Counted from the first letter of the stretch, positions 34,655 through 46,584 are shown. The stretch is DNA of 64,000 nucleotides from Anniella stebbinsi (GCA_029215795.1 JARDYH010000003.1:89808609-89872608), one strand, 5' to 3'. The notes: generated from the sequence alone by a model not told the origin. Translations and numbers: made by a program.

Positions 34655-34795
34655 GTCTTATATCTCAACCACACCTAACTCGCAAGGTTGTTATAAGAAT
34701 AAAGTAGGGGAAACAATGTATGCCACCTTGAGTTTCTTGAAAGAAAGTTGGGATCTAAAATGTAATAAAAACATACAAATAAAATACATTTCTAA
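34655..34795 (+). mobile_element. MIR-like SINE 3' part
   Basis: TCGCAAGGTTGTTATAAGAATAAA and GTATGCCACCTTGAGTTTCT correspond to the L2/MIR-style 3' tail, ending in AATAAAA-rich sequence. The inverse of the same tail is at 55195-55385. Confidence 0.55.
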
Positions 34796-34806
34796 AATGA
34801 GAGATT

Positions 34807-34956
34807 CTAGCAGTTGCTGGGGAACATGGGTTGCACTCGTGTCCTGCTTGTGGGTCCCTGGTTGACAGCTGGTTGGCCACTGTGTGAACAGAATGCTGGA
34901 CTAGATGGACCCTTGGTCTGATCCAGCAGGGCTCTTCTTATGTTCTTAAGTTCTTA
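34807..34956 (+). mobile_element. CR1-type LINE 3' end
   Basis: Contains GGTTGGCCACTGTGTGAACA, CTGGACTAGATGGACCC, TGATCCAGCAGGGCTCTTCT and an 8-bp repeated tail TTATGTTCTTAAGTTCTTA, the microsatellite-like end typical of CR1. Sense orientation. Confidence 0.8.
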
Positions 34957-35055
34957 GCATTCAAGCCTGCTGAAAATTCATACCCCTTGTTATGAGGCCT
35001 CTTTGCCAATCCTAACTGTCTGGAGACTGGCTTCAGTTACTCTGTGGTGAAGCAA

Positions 35056-35405
35056 ACATAACATAAGAAAAGCCCAGCTGGGTCCATCTAGCGTACTGTT
35101 TCCAACAGTGGGCAGTCAGATGCTTCTGGGGAAACTGGAAGTAGTACTTGAAGGCAACAGCCCCCTCTCTTACTTTTTGTTCTCCAGCATCTGGTATTCA
35201 GAGCTATGCTAGTAGTTTTGGCTTAACATCCACTTAATGTTCATGGCTGATAGATCTATATCTTCCACAAATTTGTCTAACCCTTTTGAAAAGCCATCTA
35301 AGCTAATAACCATCACCACATCTTAGAGAAGTGAATCCTGTACATTCTGAATGTCGTGTTTCTTCATTATTTCCTCACACGTTCTAAAGCATAAAAAACC
35401 CTCCA
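35056..35405 (-). mobile_element. CR1-type LINE fragment
   Basis: The inverted CR1 3' region begins AACATAAGAAAAGCCCAGCT, followed by CAGTGGGCAGTCAGATGC, TTCTCCAGCATCTGGTATTC, CACAAATTTGTCTAACCC and AAAGCCATCTAAGCT. It is more diverged than the piece at 26127. Confidence 0.75.
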
Positions 35406-35921
35406 AGATTGAACCCAGTCTCAAATTAGGTCCTGCCCATATGTCACCTTTACGTACAAATACATCTGGCATTTAATCCCCAGGCTTAAAATAAATTGTA
35501 GATGACCCGCAATTAAGTTCCAACGCGTTCCTAAAAGAGCTGTGATATGTAGTCCCATAGGAAAACGTGGTGTAGAAAACTGGCTCCAGATCTGGAAATA
35601 AGCTTATAATAACTAACAGAAGCAGACAAATGACTAATATTGGGAATGTTATGTATTGCTTTTCAGGGCATGGATGCTGATGACAAGCCTAAACCACTTC
35701 TGTACAAGTGTGCATAGAACTAAGTTGAAAATGAAAACTTAATTTAATATTCCATAATTTAATGGAATATTAAAATGCTGTGTTTAAAAGAAACATATTA
35801 ATGGGGAAACTCTTACATTTATCCTTTTCTAGCTAAGTACAAGAATACTGATTATAAATGATACAAACAACTGCAAACTCTAGACAGACCAGAATGCAGT
35901 TGAGACAGACAAATAGGGACA

Positions 35922-35924
<3 letters not shown>

Positions 35925-35990
<66 letters not shown>
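35925..35990. repeat. Compound (CT)n(CA)n microsatellite
   Basis: About 18 CT units followed by about 14 CA units. Confidence 0.95.
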
Positions 35991-35992
<2 letters not shown>

Positions 35993-36955
35993 TGCCAATA
36001 AATGATCATGATTAAAACTGTTATTCGATATAAATTCTAACGTATTGCATCTACCTACTGGTGTATAGAAATGCTCCAAAATGTTAAGTAAGAAAAGCTT
36101 CCCTTTAGTAAGACTGTTTGCAAAAATATCTGTTGTAAATCTAATATGGTCGACTCCCTTGGCTGATAAAACAAACCGTTCCATTAGCATAAAGCCATTG
36201 TAGTCTTATTATCACATTCGTCTACAAAAATACAGGCATATATTTTAATCCTCTGGTGGACTGGCAGGGTGGGGGAGCAGCATAAGCGAATTTTGCCTCC
36301 CTATCCTCCAGTCTCCTTTATTTTCATAAGATGGAGTTTTCAGTGAGGGACAGGGGTGGATTCTGACTCCTTCCAAATTCAAAGCACTGTCTCCAACCTC
36401 TGAAAGGGTTTTCTAAGCTATCCTGTGGTCCCTCAGACACTCTCCCAGGGACCATCGGATTGCTCTCTTACTCACATGTCTATCTCCAAATCTAATGCAG
36501 AAAATCTTACTGATGTTTCCTCTATTGCAGAATCCAGAACATCTCTCTACTGGCACCTGAAGTTTGGCATCTGATTTATATATTTTTTTAATCACCCAGA
36601 AAGTTATTTCTTCAACTGAATGGTTCAGCTGTCTGAAAGAAGAGCTGGAATACTTACCATTATTGTAAGTGCAAAAATAATCTTTTTAGTCTACTTGGAA
36701 GTAGAGAAGATTAAGAAGAAATCTCCCCTGTAACAAAATGGTATTGCTCTCCTTTTACCTGCTGCTAATTTTAGATTACAAACAAGGGCAAGCCGACCCT
36801 GCTTCTTGAGGCTTTTGCATCAGTAAATTTCTCAGCATTTCACTTGGATAGAGAAAAGTGGGTGTATAAGAGGATTCAAATGTGTTGGATGATCTAATAA
36901 AAGTTTTTCTAGGCACCTGAGGGCACCTTCTCTCCTGTTTTGTGACATTAATAGT

Positions 36956-37165
36956 TCGGGTGACCATATGAAAAGGAGGACAGGGCTCCTGTATCTTTAA
37001 CAGAAGAAACTGACAAGATACAAAAGAGGGCAGGGCTTCTGCAGTCATGATGAAGAGGGAATTTCACCAGGCGCTTTATGCATACAAATGACACCTGCTG
37101 AAATTCCGTTTTCAATTCAACTTGAAAATACAGGTGCCCTGTCCTCCTTTACATATGGTCACTCT
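36956..37165. mobile_element. hAT-type foldback element, copy 2 (internally deleted)
   Basis: 210 bp starting TCGGGTGACCATATG and ending CATATGGTCACTCT. The 8-bp duplication TTAATAGT is perfect (36948-36955 and 37166-37173). The left arm is fused early to the internal second terminus (ACAAAAGAGGGCAGGGC), so about 110 bp of the 320-bp form are missing. Confidence 0.85.
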
Positions 37166-37173
37166 TTAATAGT

Positions 37174-37640
37174 GCTTTTCCCTTGCTGTTTCCCTGCAGA
37201 CGTTTTGGCCTACAACTACTGTCATTCCTCACCATTGGATATGTGGGATAGGACTAGGCTGACCATATGAAAAGGAGGACAAGGCTCCTGTAACTTTAAC
37301 AGTTGTAGAGAAAAGGGAATTTCAGCCAGTGTCATTTGTATGCAATTAGTTCCTGGTGAAATTCCCTCTTCATCACAACAGTTAAAGTTGCAGGCACTAT
37401 ACTAGAGTGACCATATACAAAAGAAGGCAGGGCCACTGCAACTTTAACTGTTGTGATGAAGAGGGAATTCCACCAGGAACTAATTGCATACAAATGACAC
37501 TGGCTGAAATTCCCTTTTCTTTACAACTGTTAAAGTTACAGGAGCCCTGTCTTCCTTTTCATATGGTCAGCCTAGATAGGACTGATGGAAATTGTAGGCC
37601 AAACCATCTACAGGGCCTCAAGTTGCCCACCCCTGCTCTA
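37174..37640. repeat. Palindromic interspersed repeat split by a hAT-type element
   Basis: CAGACGTTTTGGCCTACAAC before the insertion pairs with GTAGGCCAAACCATCTAC after it, and the right part ends AAGTTGCCCACCCCTGCTC. This looks like the reptile hairpin repeat containing CCTACAACTCCCATCATT, interrupted at GATAGGAC by the element at 37255-37574. Confidence 0.65.
37255..37574. mobile_element. hAT-type foldback element, copy 3
   Basis: 320 bp, TAGGCTGACCATATG to CATATGGTCAGCCTA. The 8-bp duplication GATAGGAC is perfect (37247-37254 and 37575-37582). An internal copy of the terminus, TAGAGTGACCATATAC, starts at 37403. Only 89 bp separate it from copy 2. Confidence 0.92.
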
Positions 37641-38446
37641 CATCATCACATGCCAGTAAACTGAGCCTAGAAACAAATTGGAAGCCAGTGGATGTTAATG
37701 TAAGAATACTTTAGTATATAACAACAATGGGGGGAAATGAGCCTGTGATGACTTCGCCACATCAGAAGAGGTTGTCCAAAGTAGTTATATGAAATTTCTT
37801 TGGCTAATGATTGTAAGGAATCAGGCTTCAGCATATCAAAATGAGCACTCCTTAGCCATTGACCCAGTCATGTATTACTTTTCCAAGTTGTCAGAAGTTT
37901 TTAAAGTGATTGTATTGTGTGTGAGATGTCCTTGCTACCAGGATATCCATACCCTTGGCTCAACATCAAGAGAATCCATGATGGCTCAGTAAAATTTCAC
38001 TCCGCTCTGTTTATTTTGGATCAGCTCTACAATTAGTTTCACCCAGCTTTCACTGTTCAAATGTCTTTTGACTGGCTCTTCCATTATTGCCTGGGATGGG
38101 ATAAGGAAAAGGAAATTCCCGTATTGCTTTACCGAGGGACCTTCTCTCTCTCTCTCTCTTTCTCCTTGCTTCCAGGAAGTGCCCTGGGGGTTCAGAAGCT
38201 GATTCCTCATTGTCTGTAAGAAACCTACACCAGTTGCCTCTGGTGCCTCAGATTTCCTTCTTCCCTTCTAGACCCATGCCATTCTTTCCTTCTGCATTTC
38301 CTTTTAAGGACTCTGAGAGTCCTCCGTAGAGCTGACTAACTGAAGTTCTATCAACTTTTCTCATCATTTTTTTCCCTCATCTGCTATACCATTAGGGATG
38401 CTGCAGGTGTCTGATATGGGGCTGGAGTCCGACCGACTCCCCCCAC

Positions 38447-39625
38447 CTATTTATTTATTTATTACATTTGTACACTGCCCCATAGCCGAAGCTCTCTGGG
38501 CGGTTTACATAGGATTAAAACAATTAAAAACAATATACAAAAATTTAAACAGCAAAAACATACAACATACACACAATCTGTACATTTAAAACCACTACAA
38601 CACCCAAAAAAGCTACAAAAAACAAAAACAAACCCAGGCTCCTCAAATATTGCCAAATGCCTGAGAGAAGAGGAAAGTCTTGACCTGGTGCCGAAAAGAT
38701 AACAATGTTGGCGTCAGGCGGGCCTCATCAGGGAGATTGTTCCACAATTGGGGGGCCACCACAGAGAAGGCCCTCTCTCTTGTTGCCGACCTCCGAGCTT
38801 CCCTCGGCGTAGGCACTCGGAGGAGGGCCTTAGATGTTGAACGTAGTGTTCGGGTAGGTTCATGTCGGGAAAGGCGTTCCATCAGGTATTGTGGTCCCAA
38901 GCCATGTAAGGCTTTATAGGTTAAAACCAGCACCTTGAATTGGGCTCGGAAACATACAGGCAGCCTATGCAAGCGGGCCAGAGTAGATCTTATATGCTCA
39001 AACCTACTGGTTCCGGTTATCAATCTGGCCGCTTCATTTTGCACAAGCTGCAGCTTCCGAACCACCTTCAAAGGCAGCCCCACGTAGAGTGCATTGCAGT
39101 AATCTAACTTGGAGGTTACCAGAGCATGGACAACTGAAGCCAGGTTATCCCTGTCCAGATAGGGACGTAGCTGGGCCACCAACCGAAGTTGGTAGAAGGC
39201 AATCCGTGCCACTGAGGCCACCTGCGCCTCAAGTGACAGAGATGGTTCTAGGAGAACCCCCAAGCTACGAACCCGCTCCTTCAAGGGGAGTGCAACCCCA
39301 TCCAGAACAGGTTGAACACCCTCCATCCGGTCAGCGGAACCACCCACCAACAGCGTCTCAGTCTTGTCTGGATTGAGTTTCAGTTTATTAGCCCTTATCC
39401 AGTCCATTGTCACAGCCAGGCACTGGTTCAGCACATCCACAGCCTCACCTGATGAAGATGAAAAGGAGAAGTAGAGTTGCATGTCATCAGCATACTGATG
39501 ATAACGCACTCCCAAACTCCGGATGACTGCACTCAACGGTTTCATGTAGATGTTGAACAGCATGGGGGACAAGACTGACCCCTGCGGAACCCCATACTGG
39601 AGAATCCACAGGGCCGAGTAATGTA
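38447..39625 (-). mobile_element. 5'-truncated L2-type LINE, copy B
   Basis: It is nearly identical to copy A over the last part of ORF2 and the 3' untranslated region. The 3' end is at 38447 with an inverted (AAATA)n tail, then GCCGAAGCTCTCTGGGCGG. Homology to copy A is lost at about 39625 in the region before the GVPQGS motif, so the insertion is 5'-truncated there. High identity between A and B implies recent activity of this L2 subfamily. Confidence 0.9.
38643..39610 (-). CDS. L2-type reverse transcriptase, C-terminal part, open frame
   Basis: This is an uninterrupted reading of over 320 codons from ILQYGVPQGSVLSPM through the catalytic box HQYADD, NKLKLNPDKTETLLVGGS, LVTSKLDYCNALYVGLPL, RKLQLVQNEAARLITGTS and the terminal SQAFGNI. 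It contains palm motifs B and C but lacks motif A (the first catalytic Asp) and all upstream domains, so it cannot act alone. The same stretch in copy A carries a one-base deletion. The open frame continues upstream to 39716 into unrelated sequence. Confidence 0.85.
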
Positions 39626-40195
39626 TCCTCCCAGACCCGTTCAACAAGCCACAGAGTGCTTGTGGACCCACTTGCCAAGCGACCAACAAGCGGGTCCAGC
39701 AAATGCCCATTCTCATAGTAAACCGCCATTTGTATAGAAATGTGGCTTTGGGATTTCCACAAAAGTAATGTGCAAATAGCAGATGTTAAGGGCCCATTTA
39801 TGCAACATTTCCTGGACCTGCTCAGTGAGTGGATCTGAGTGCATGCAGAGGCTCGATGAGCAAGCCTGAGGATGGGCAAGTGGCAACGGCTTGGTGACCA
39901 CCCGAAGAAACTAGACGGCATCCATCCCTAAATACCATGCTATACAGCCAACCGATGTCCAGGGATGCAATGCCTTCCAGGCTCTGGCAGTTATGCCTCT
40001 GGGTCACTTCTCAAGTTACACTGGGGAGGGTGTTCTCCTTCACACTGCAAAGGACAGTAGACTGTGTATGTGTATGACCATGGTATATGAATAGGGTGTA
40101 TGAGTAGCTGCATAACTGTGGGAGCAATGCAATGGGATGTTTGTGTGTGTAAAGAAGGATGTGTGAGAAAGAGTGAAGGAATATATGGACACTAA

Positions 40196-40585
40196 GGCCC
40201 TTTCCGCACCATAGGGACAGAGAGGGCAGGAAGCAGGGAAACCCAAAGTAACCACTTCCGGGTCCGGCACGCAGAGGCCGCATCAGAATGTGATGGCCCA
40301 GGCTTCTACTGGACCATCGCAACTCGTGACGGCTCCATGGCCATCAGTGCAGCCGCGCTTACTTATGGGTAAGCACAGCTGCGCCCGGGATGGGCGGCCA
40401 CACCAGCCGCCCATCTCACTTCCCTCCCGGGAGCAGGGAACAAACCAGGATAATAGTGTTCCCTGAACTCCCAGGAAAATGGAGGGCTGGCCCCTGCCTG
40501 CTTGCGGGACACTCTGTGCATCATACAGACTCTCCACGAGCAGGCAGGGGCAGCCCCGGGAAAAATGGCTGGTGCAAAAAGGGCC
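40196..40585. mobile_element. GGCCCTTTCCACACC-family DNA element, long copy 2
   Basis: 390 bp with ends GGCCCTTTCCGCACCA and the inverse of GGCCCTTTTTGCACCA. The GC-rich interior includes a GGGCGGC...GCCGCCC palindrome near 40390-40413 and blocks shared with 16792-17344. Flanking triplets TAA/TTG do not match. Confidence 0.68.
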
Positions 40586-41834
40586 TTGAGAAGATATTAA
40601 AGACACACGCAGTAATGCATCCACAAATGTATGCAAGTCTTTGTTCATAAGTATCATTTCACAAAACTTCATCCTAGTTCATACAACAGATTTCAGAGTT
40701 CAACAGTATCCCTTAAAAAAGAAGTTAACCTAATACAAATAAGCAGATTTCAAAACAGCAAATATAAGGGCAGCATGTTGAAGTTCAAGAGGGGGACCCA
40801 AAGAGGTAGGCAAGATCTATAGCAAGGTTCAAAGGTTACTTATTAAACTGATTGTTTGCATTTCTTGTGGTATTTTTTAAAAAATATCTCATAATAATCA
40901 GAGATCTAAGAGCTAATACTCCTAAGGAATATTTGCATGGATCTGAAACAGAGGAAACAAAGGGCATATGGCAGTGCCTAGCATAGATCAGCCATCCATA
41001 AATTGTACCCATGCCAAGTAGAAGTATATTTTTCATCAGATTCGGGCCGCATTTCTGAAACTGGATATTGGCACACATATGCAGCTTTGCTCTTGTGAAA
41101 ATACAAAGGCATTGTACAGATTATGCCAAACTCTACTGCAGAGCTTTATTGTCATATTAATATACTAGTAAAAAATGCTATGTGACCATTACAACTTACT
41201 TTAAAAGCCGGTTTCACTTTATAGTTGGTCTGAATAGCAAATGCAGATGTTTCAATTGTGCTAGGACTGAATATAATGTCTATCTGAAGCCTAACAGATT
41301 CTCTGAGCTCATAGAGGTGGTCTTGAGCATGGTGTTAGAAATCTCTCAGTTGTTAGTCCTGGAGGATTTCAACATTGATACTGAGGCCCCTTGCCTGGGG
41401 CAGCTCAGGACTTCATGTCTGTCATGTCAACCAGCCGGCTGTCAAGTCATCTTTTTGGCCCTGTACATTCTGCTGGTCAGACCCTTGGACTGTGGGCTTT
41501 TATTCTGGATACATTGGTGAGGATCTGTGGGTGGGTAAGCTTTCAAGATCTACTTTTGTCCTGGACAAATAACTGCCTGCATACAATGCATGACACAAGG
41601 CTCATTAGCTTCCACAGGTTTGGGGATCTGATTAAAACAGTCTCCCTTCAAAGGCATCTGCTGCTCATGGACCTCCAGATTGCTTTCTAACCAACCTGTC
41701 AAACTCTCGTCTGTAAAGTTCTGGCTGAAACTGGGAATTGATCCAAGCTATTGATATCCTTTCCAGTGGCATAGATCTGAAGATACTCTCGGCCTTTTTT
41801 GGGAAGCTGCTAGAAAGGAAGTGATTGAGACACT

Positions 41835-42020
41835 GGCCTGTTTCGGAGGACACACTAATCAACGCCGTGGGGGGGGGGGGGGACAATCGTCCGATGTGTT
41901 GATTATCGTGTCGTCTGAATGCTGCCTCCATTGCCTAAAATGTCGTCCGAATGCTGCCGATGAGCAACACAATGGACAATTGTTCCCCTCATCCGTTGAT
42001 TGGCGTGTCCGAAACAGGCC
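41835..42020. mobile_element. Short relative of the ~500-bp element family
   Basis: 186 bp with ends GGCCTGTTTCGGAGGACAC and the inverse of GGCCTGTTTCGGACACGCC. Inside, the right-terminus-like module TGTCGTCYGAATGCTGCC occurs twice more, and a G run of 14 sits at about 41869. It is inserted into the old LINE. The exact duplication is ambiguous. Confidence 0.65.
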
Positions 42021-42550
42021 AATGACTGGAGTGCTGGTGAAGGAAGACTAAGTATGAGTCCAAGTGAACATGGTCTATTTGAAGCCTTCATGTTGTGTTC
42101 TTGATGCCTATCGTGCCTGGTGACTCGAGCTACAGTGAGTTGTTGGTGATGAAAAGATTCCTGCAGGAGGGTTAACTCCTAGCGAGGGTTAACTCCTAGC
42201 TATCTTGAAGAGGGTGATCATTAGGTCTTCCTTTAAAAGCCATCATTAGACCCCATTTCTGATCAAAGCATTTGAAAAAGTGGTGCTATTGCATGGAGAC
42301 AGTTATCTAGATCCATTTCCATCTGCTTTCATGCTATGCTTTGAGGCAGAAACCTCCTGATTGCTCTGGTGGATGAACTGTACCAAGAGGCAGATGGAGA
42401 GTATGACCCTGTTTATTCCCCTAGACCTGTCATCAGTTTCTGGTATGATCCATAATACAATCTTTGGACCACCTCTCAGATGATACCACTTTGCAAAGGC
42501 TCTGTTCCTTGTGAAAAGGTAGTTTCCAGAAGATAGTGCTGGTAGACTAT

Positions 42551-42677
42551 GGCCCTTTCCACACCAGGCTGTTTGCCTGGGATGGCCCCAGGCTGATCCC
42601 TGCACACTGATAGTGTGTATTAGGTACTTCAGGGATCACCCTCCCTCCCTCTACACCCCTATGATGTACAAAGGGCC
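42551..42677. mobile_element. GGCCCTTTCCACACC-family DNA element, short copy 2
   Basis: 127 bp beginning GGCCCTTTCCACACC and ending with the imperfect inverse GTACAAAGGGCC, flanked by TAT on both sides (42548-42550, 42678-42680). It is a shorter version of 31980-32149 with one copy of GTGTGTATTAGGTACT. It interrupts the old LINE. Confidence 0.82.
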
Positions 42678-42856
42678 TATTATTCCTTCCCATTGGAGTG
42701 TCTCAGGGATTAGTTTTGTCCCCATGATATTTAACATCCACTTGCTTTTTACCAGCTTTGACTGGTACCCAGTTGCATCCCCTGTTGGAAGATAGACCTG
42801 ATCACTGTCATCCATATCCCAGTAAATTCAAACACCAGTTGTTTGCAGTGAGCTGT

Positions 42857-43080
42857 AAGACTGTTTGTTTGTTTGTTTGTTTAAAATGATTTTTAGGTTT
42901 TTATTTAATGGTGGAACACTCTCAAAATGGTGTACAAGATTAAAAACTATACAATGTGAATACAATAAAAAGCAATAAATTCACATTCAATAAAAGTTTC
43001 GTACAAACAGAAATTACCAATAAAAATAAATAAAAACTGGGAGGGAAAAACAGAAAAGTGGAGTTACTTATGAAACAGTT
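42857..43080 (-). mobile_element. LINE 3' tail fragment
   Basis: (TGTT)n followed by TTATTTAATGGTGGAACACTC and ATGGTGTACAAGATTAAAA is an inverted, diverged LINE 3' end. Confidence 0.45.
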
Positions 43081-44270
43081 TGGAAACTGAAATTGGTGCA
43101 GAATGTTGCTACCTAATGTATAACAGATGCAAATCAGCATATTCATGTGACACCTTGTCATGGAAAGTTTTTTTTAAAAAAAAGCCTAAAAGGGTTACTT
43201 GTAATCCTGTTTATCTGAATGGGGCAACCTCCCCCACATTTAAAGGGAAAGGTGGCATGTAACTACAATGAGTTGAACTTTGTTTCATGAAAGGCATTGA
43301 ATATGCGATGGATAGGGCAAGCCCAGACATGCTCTACTCTGTATCCATAACCAGGAAACAGTTAATAAAGAAGGCTATGCCTTTGCATCAGTTTTGCAGC
43401 CAAGTTTGCTATAAAATATATACAGCCAAGTCTTTTGTTAATAGTCATCAGTCTGGAGGACTTCAATCGCATTCCATCTTCCTGCCAAGAAGGCAAAGAA
43501 AGACCTGATTTCTGACTCCAAATGACTGCCTTTTGCCATGGACATGCACCACTTAGAATTCACCACAGAATGTGTGATTATTAGCATTGTGTCCATAGAC
43601 ATCCCACCATATGGGCTCCTCCATTCACTTCAGTGGGTGAAGGCGTTCATGTGTGCATCCTTGAATGGGTTGATATGGTTTTCTCATTAGCAGGCTGAGA
43701 TGCTCTGTATGTACATTGGAGCCCTTATATCCAGGATAGGGTCACAGCGTATGTGAAGCCAAACTCAGAGGCTTATGAGTATCCAGTGCCAGAGCAGGAG
43801 GTGTGACTGAGGTGATCATCGCCTCCGCCATGCCTCCCATTCTATATTTAAGCTAGATGGACTTTTCACCCATCTAGCTGAGGCATCACAGAGGGGAGGG
43901 GAGGAAGCTGGGGAGCACTCAGGCTTTCCAGTCCCCTCCCCACCCTCTCTGAAGCTACTTCTGTGGCAGCCGGCACAGGGGAGGGGAGCTCAGATTCCTG
44001 GATTCTATGTCAGAGCACTGACTCCAACCTCAGATCCAGGAATCTAAAATATCCCCTGCTTCCCCCCTGACTCTGTCTAGATGCTGTTGGATTGGCCCCT
44101 CCATCACCAGATCAGGGAAAGGGTCTTCATGTGAAATAAAAAGTGTTTCAATAATTTCAGTTGAGTTCCCCCCCCCCCATCTATTCACAGTAGGGAGGGA
44201 GAAAAAGACACACACACCGGAAAGTGGGGAGAAGTAGGCGAATTCCAGTAAAAAATTGTGGTGGGAAGGG
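43081..44270. other. Upstream DNA without recognised features
   Basis: No gene or repeat family recognised. Includes a C run near 44168 and a GGGGAGGGGA-rich stretch near 43890-43990. Confidence 0.5.
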
Positions 44271-44274
44271 GTTA

Positions 44275-44600
44275 TTTTTATTTCATTTATTAAGTTTATA
44301 TACCATCCGATAACAAGCTCTCTGGTTGGTTCACTAAACTAGACTTAAAATCATCAACCCAATAGTATAATAAAACATACTATAAAAACATTAAAAAGTT
44401 TTAAACAAAATAAAACTAAGCTGTAAAACCAAAGTAAAACCCAGCAGTAATGCAAGAATCTTAAAAAAAACGCTAACATTTTTTCCTAAACTGAAATACT
44501 AAAAAAGACTTATAAGACAGGAAAATGTAAAAGCTTTCAGCTGGTGCCAAAACAATCACAAAGTAGGTTCAACTCAAGCCTCCTTAATGGCCTTATCTTA
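44275..44600 (-). mobile_element. Decayed L2-type LINE 3' end
   Basis: TTATTAAGTTTATATACCATC, ACAAGCTCTCTGGTTGGTTC and, further in, AAAGCTTTCAGCTGGTGCCA and AATCACAAAGTAGG parallel the inverted 3' end of copies A/B (tail, GAAGCTCTCTGGGCGG, ACCTGGTGCCGAAAAGATAA). Confidence 0.6.
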
Positions 44601-45235
44601 ATTGGGTGCTTATCTTGATAATTAACATTATGAAGTGGCTAAGGGGTGTGGGTGTTCTTCCTTTTAACTTTATTTTAAAAAGTCCTTGCTCTGCTTTCTG
44701 GTGATTTGCAGGCAGCCTTCCCAGCCTGCGCACTTTCTGGAATGCCCAGGAGTGGACATTTCATCCTGACATCCTCCATGGGCATTTCAGGAAGTGTGCC
44801 ACCAGAAAGGCAGCAACGTGCCAGAGAGTTAACATCATCATGTCTCAGCCAGATTGCAACGTTAAATACTAAGATAAATGTTGAACACCTCTCCTTCAAA
44901 TTTTACCAGAATTCTCCTGCCCGCAAGAAAGTAATAGAAAAACAATCTCCTCTTTCACAGAGGAAAAGGGGTTTTGTAAAATTGGTGGGCAGGATTTGGC
45001 ACAGCATCATGGAGTACACTTATATAAAGCCTAGTTTCACAGTTGTGTGCATTATTCTGAGCTTGCAGGCACACATGGCTTCTGAAAACTACATAGCAGA
45101 CAGGCGTCACAAATTCATGTCATATCATTCCTAGATGTTATCATATTCTTCTAACCTTATAACACCAGATACATGCAAATTTTTCATTTACAGCTTCTCC
45201 CTGACCTTTTTTCTTTTAATGAGTCACAGCTTTCC

Positions 45236-45360
45236 TATTATTATTATTATTATTATTATTATCATCATCATCATCATCATTATTATTATTTACATTTGTA
45301 TACCACCCCATAGCTGAAGCTCTCTGGGCGGTTTACAAACATTCTCTGGGCAGTTTAAAC
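45236..45360 (-). mobile_element. LINE 3' tail with ATT/ATC repeat
   Basis: An (ATT)n(ATC)n(ATT)n run leads into TACCACCCCATAGCTGAAGC and TCTCTGGGCGGTTTAC, the inverted 3' end of the A/B LINE subfamily. Confidence 0.7.
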
Positions 45361-45967
45361 AGAAATCAGAAAGAATGCATGGATGGAAATAAATACTGAT
45401 ACGCCTAAACAACCCTCAGTAGCCTTCCTTTGCTTCGACTTTCAGAAATATGACTGAAGTATAAGGCCAGAACAAATCTCTACATTTAATTCAGATGGCT
45501 GTGAAGAAGCCAATTTTATGTCTAGTCCATGTGGTAGGCAGCTGTTCTTCACATGAACAAATTCTTAAGAAACTGGTTTCTAGAAACTAGAACAAAATAA
45601 TAAAACTTTCAATAAGTTTATTAGGATAAAAAGCTTCATGGCATGGCTAGCATGGAACAGGTTCTGAACAGTAACAGCAGGCGACACATAATCGAGAACA
45701 CTATTTTTCAATAGAAAAATAAAGTAAAAAAATAATTTACAATTGCAGGGATCAATTTAAAACAATGTCTGGAAAAGTCGTGCGTATTTTAGTAGGCACG
45801 TTTCTGTCTTTTTTTTGGATGGTGTTTTCAAAAGAAGTTTCCATTAGCCAGGTCTGCTCCAGAACAAGTCCCTCGTTGAATGTAATAGAAGACAATGATT
45901 CTGCTGTGTCTTCCTCAGTTTGAGTTTGTGGCTGTTTTTCACTGATGTTTAAGGCAATTCTAATTTA
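45361..45967. other. Upstream DNA without recognised features
   Basis: No gene or repeat family that I recognise. Confidence 0.5.
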
Positions 45968-46097
45968 GAGCCTATCTACACTACTGCTTTAAAACGGTTT
46001 ATAACAGTTTTAAGAACTGTTGGGGCCCAGGACACACTCCACATACACTTTTCAAAATGTTTTCAAAGTGTTCTATCCTGCGTGTGTAGATAGGCTC
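45968..46097. mobile_element. PIF/Harbinger-like miniature element (GAGCCTATCTACAC), short copy 1
   Basis: 130 bp with ends GAGCCTATCTACACTACTGC and the inverse of GAGCCTATCTACACACG, flanked by TTA on both sides (45965-45967, 46098-46100). Same ends as 202-779 and 56650-56768. Confidence 0.85.
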
Positions 46098-46584
46098 TTA
46101 CATCGTCTTCAGCTCCTAATTTGCCCCTCTATTTTAGCTAGCAGCATTCATGTTGACTGATGCATTCTTACCATGCCGGCGCTAATTTCTGTTTTGACCC
46201 CATTCATAACTCTCAAGGGATGGCAACACATATTCTGTACATATTACACGGCTTTCAATTTTTTCATTCTTGTCAGCAGAAGTTCTCTTGAGTGCATGCA
46301 GACAGGGAAAGCAGAGAAGCCAGGAGGGTGTTGGCAGCCGTCTAGAGATCAACTGGAATGGGGTGCAGAGGTGGTTGTCCATTGGTTATTTCATAATATC
46401 CCCACTCTCCTTGGAAATCCACATTCCTAACTTCATCTCTTGGTTGGCCCCCTGGTTCATTCCTCCCATACATCTTTGCTGCTGTAACTCTCTCTTGTTT
46501 AAATAATCTAAATTCTGGGGAAACCTAGATACCACAAGTTAGAAAAAACCTGGCCGGAGTGGGGGTGGGGGAGACACCATATAA

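Larger units (their letters stand above)
41182..42835 (+). mobile_element. Old L2-type LINE covering endonuclease to reverse transcriptase, split by two DNA elements
   Basis: Broken translations in order resemble L2 ORF2. LLVLEDFNIDTEAP near 41350-41385 matches the APE-endonuclease GDFN region. Then come fragments up to about 41834, a DPFPSAFMLCFEAETS-like RT block near 42312-42360, and GVSQGLVLSPMIFNIHL near 42690-42740 (motif B). Many stops and frameshifts. Elements at 41835-42020 and 42551-42677 interrupt it. Boundaries are approximate. Confidence 0.65.

Noticed and set aside
39487..39921. A 144-codon minus-strand frame as a gene
   Set aside because: It is an alternative frame of the LINE copy B joined to upstream non-LINE sequence. 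It shows no family resemblance of its own.
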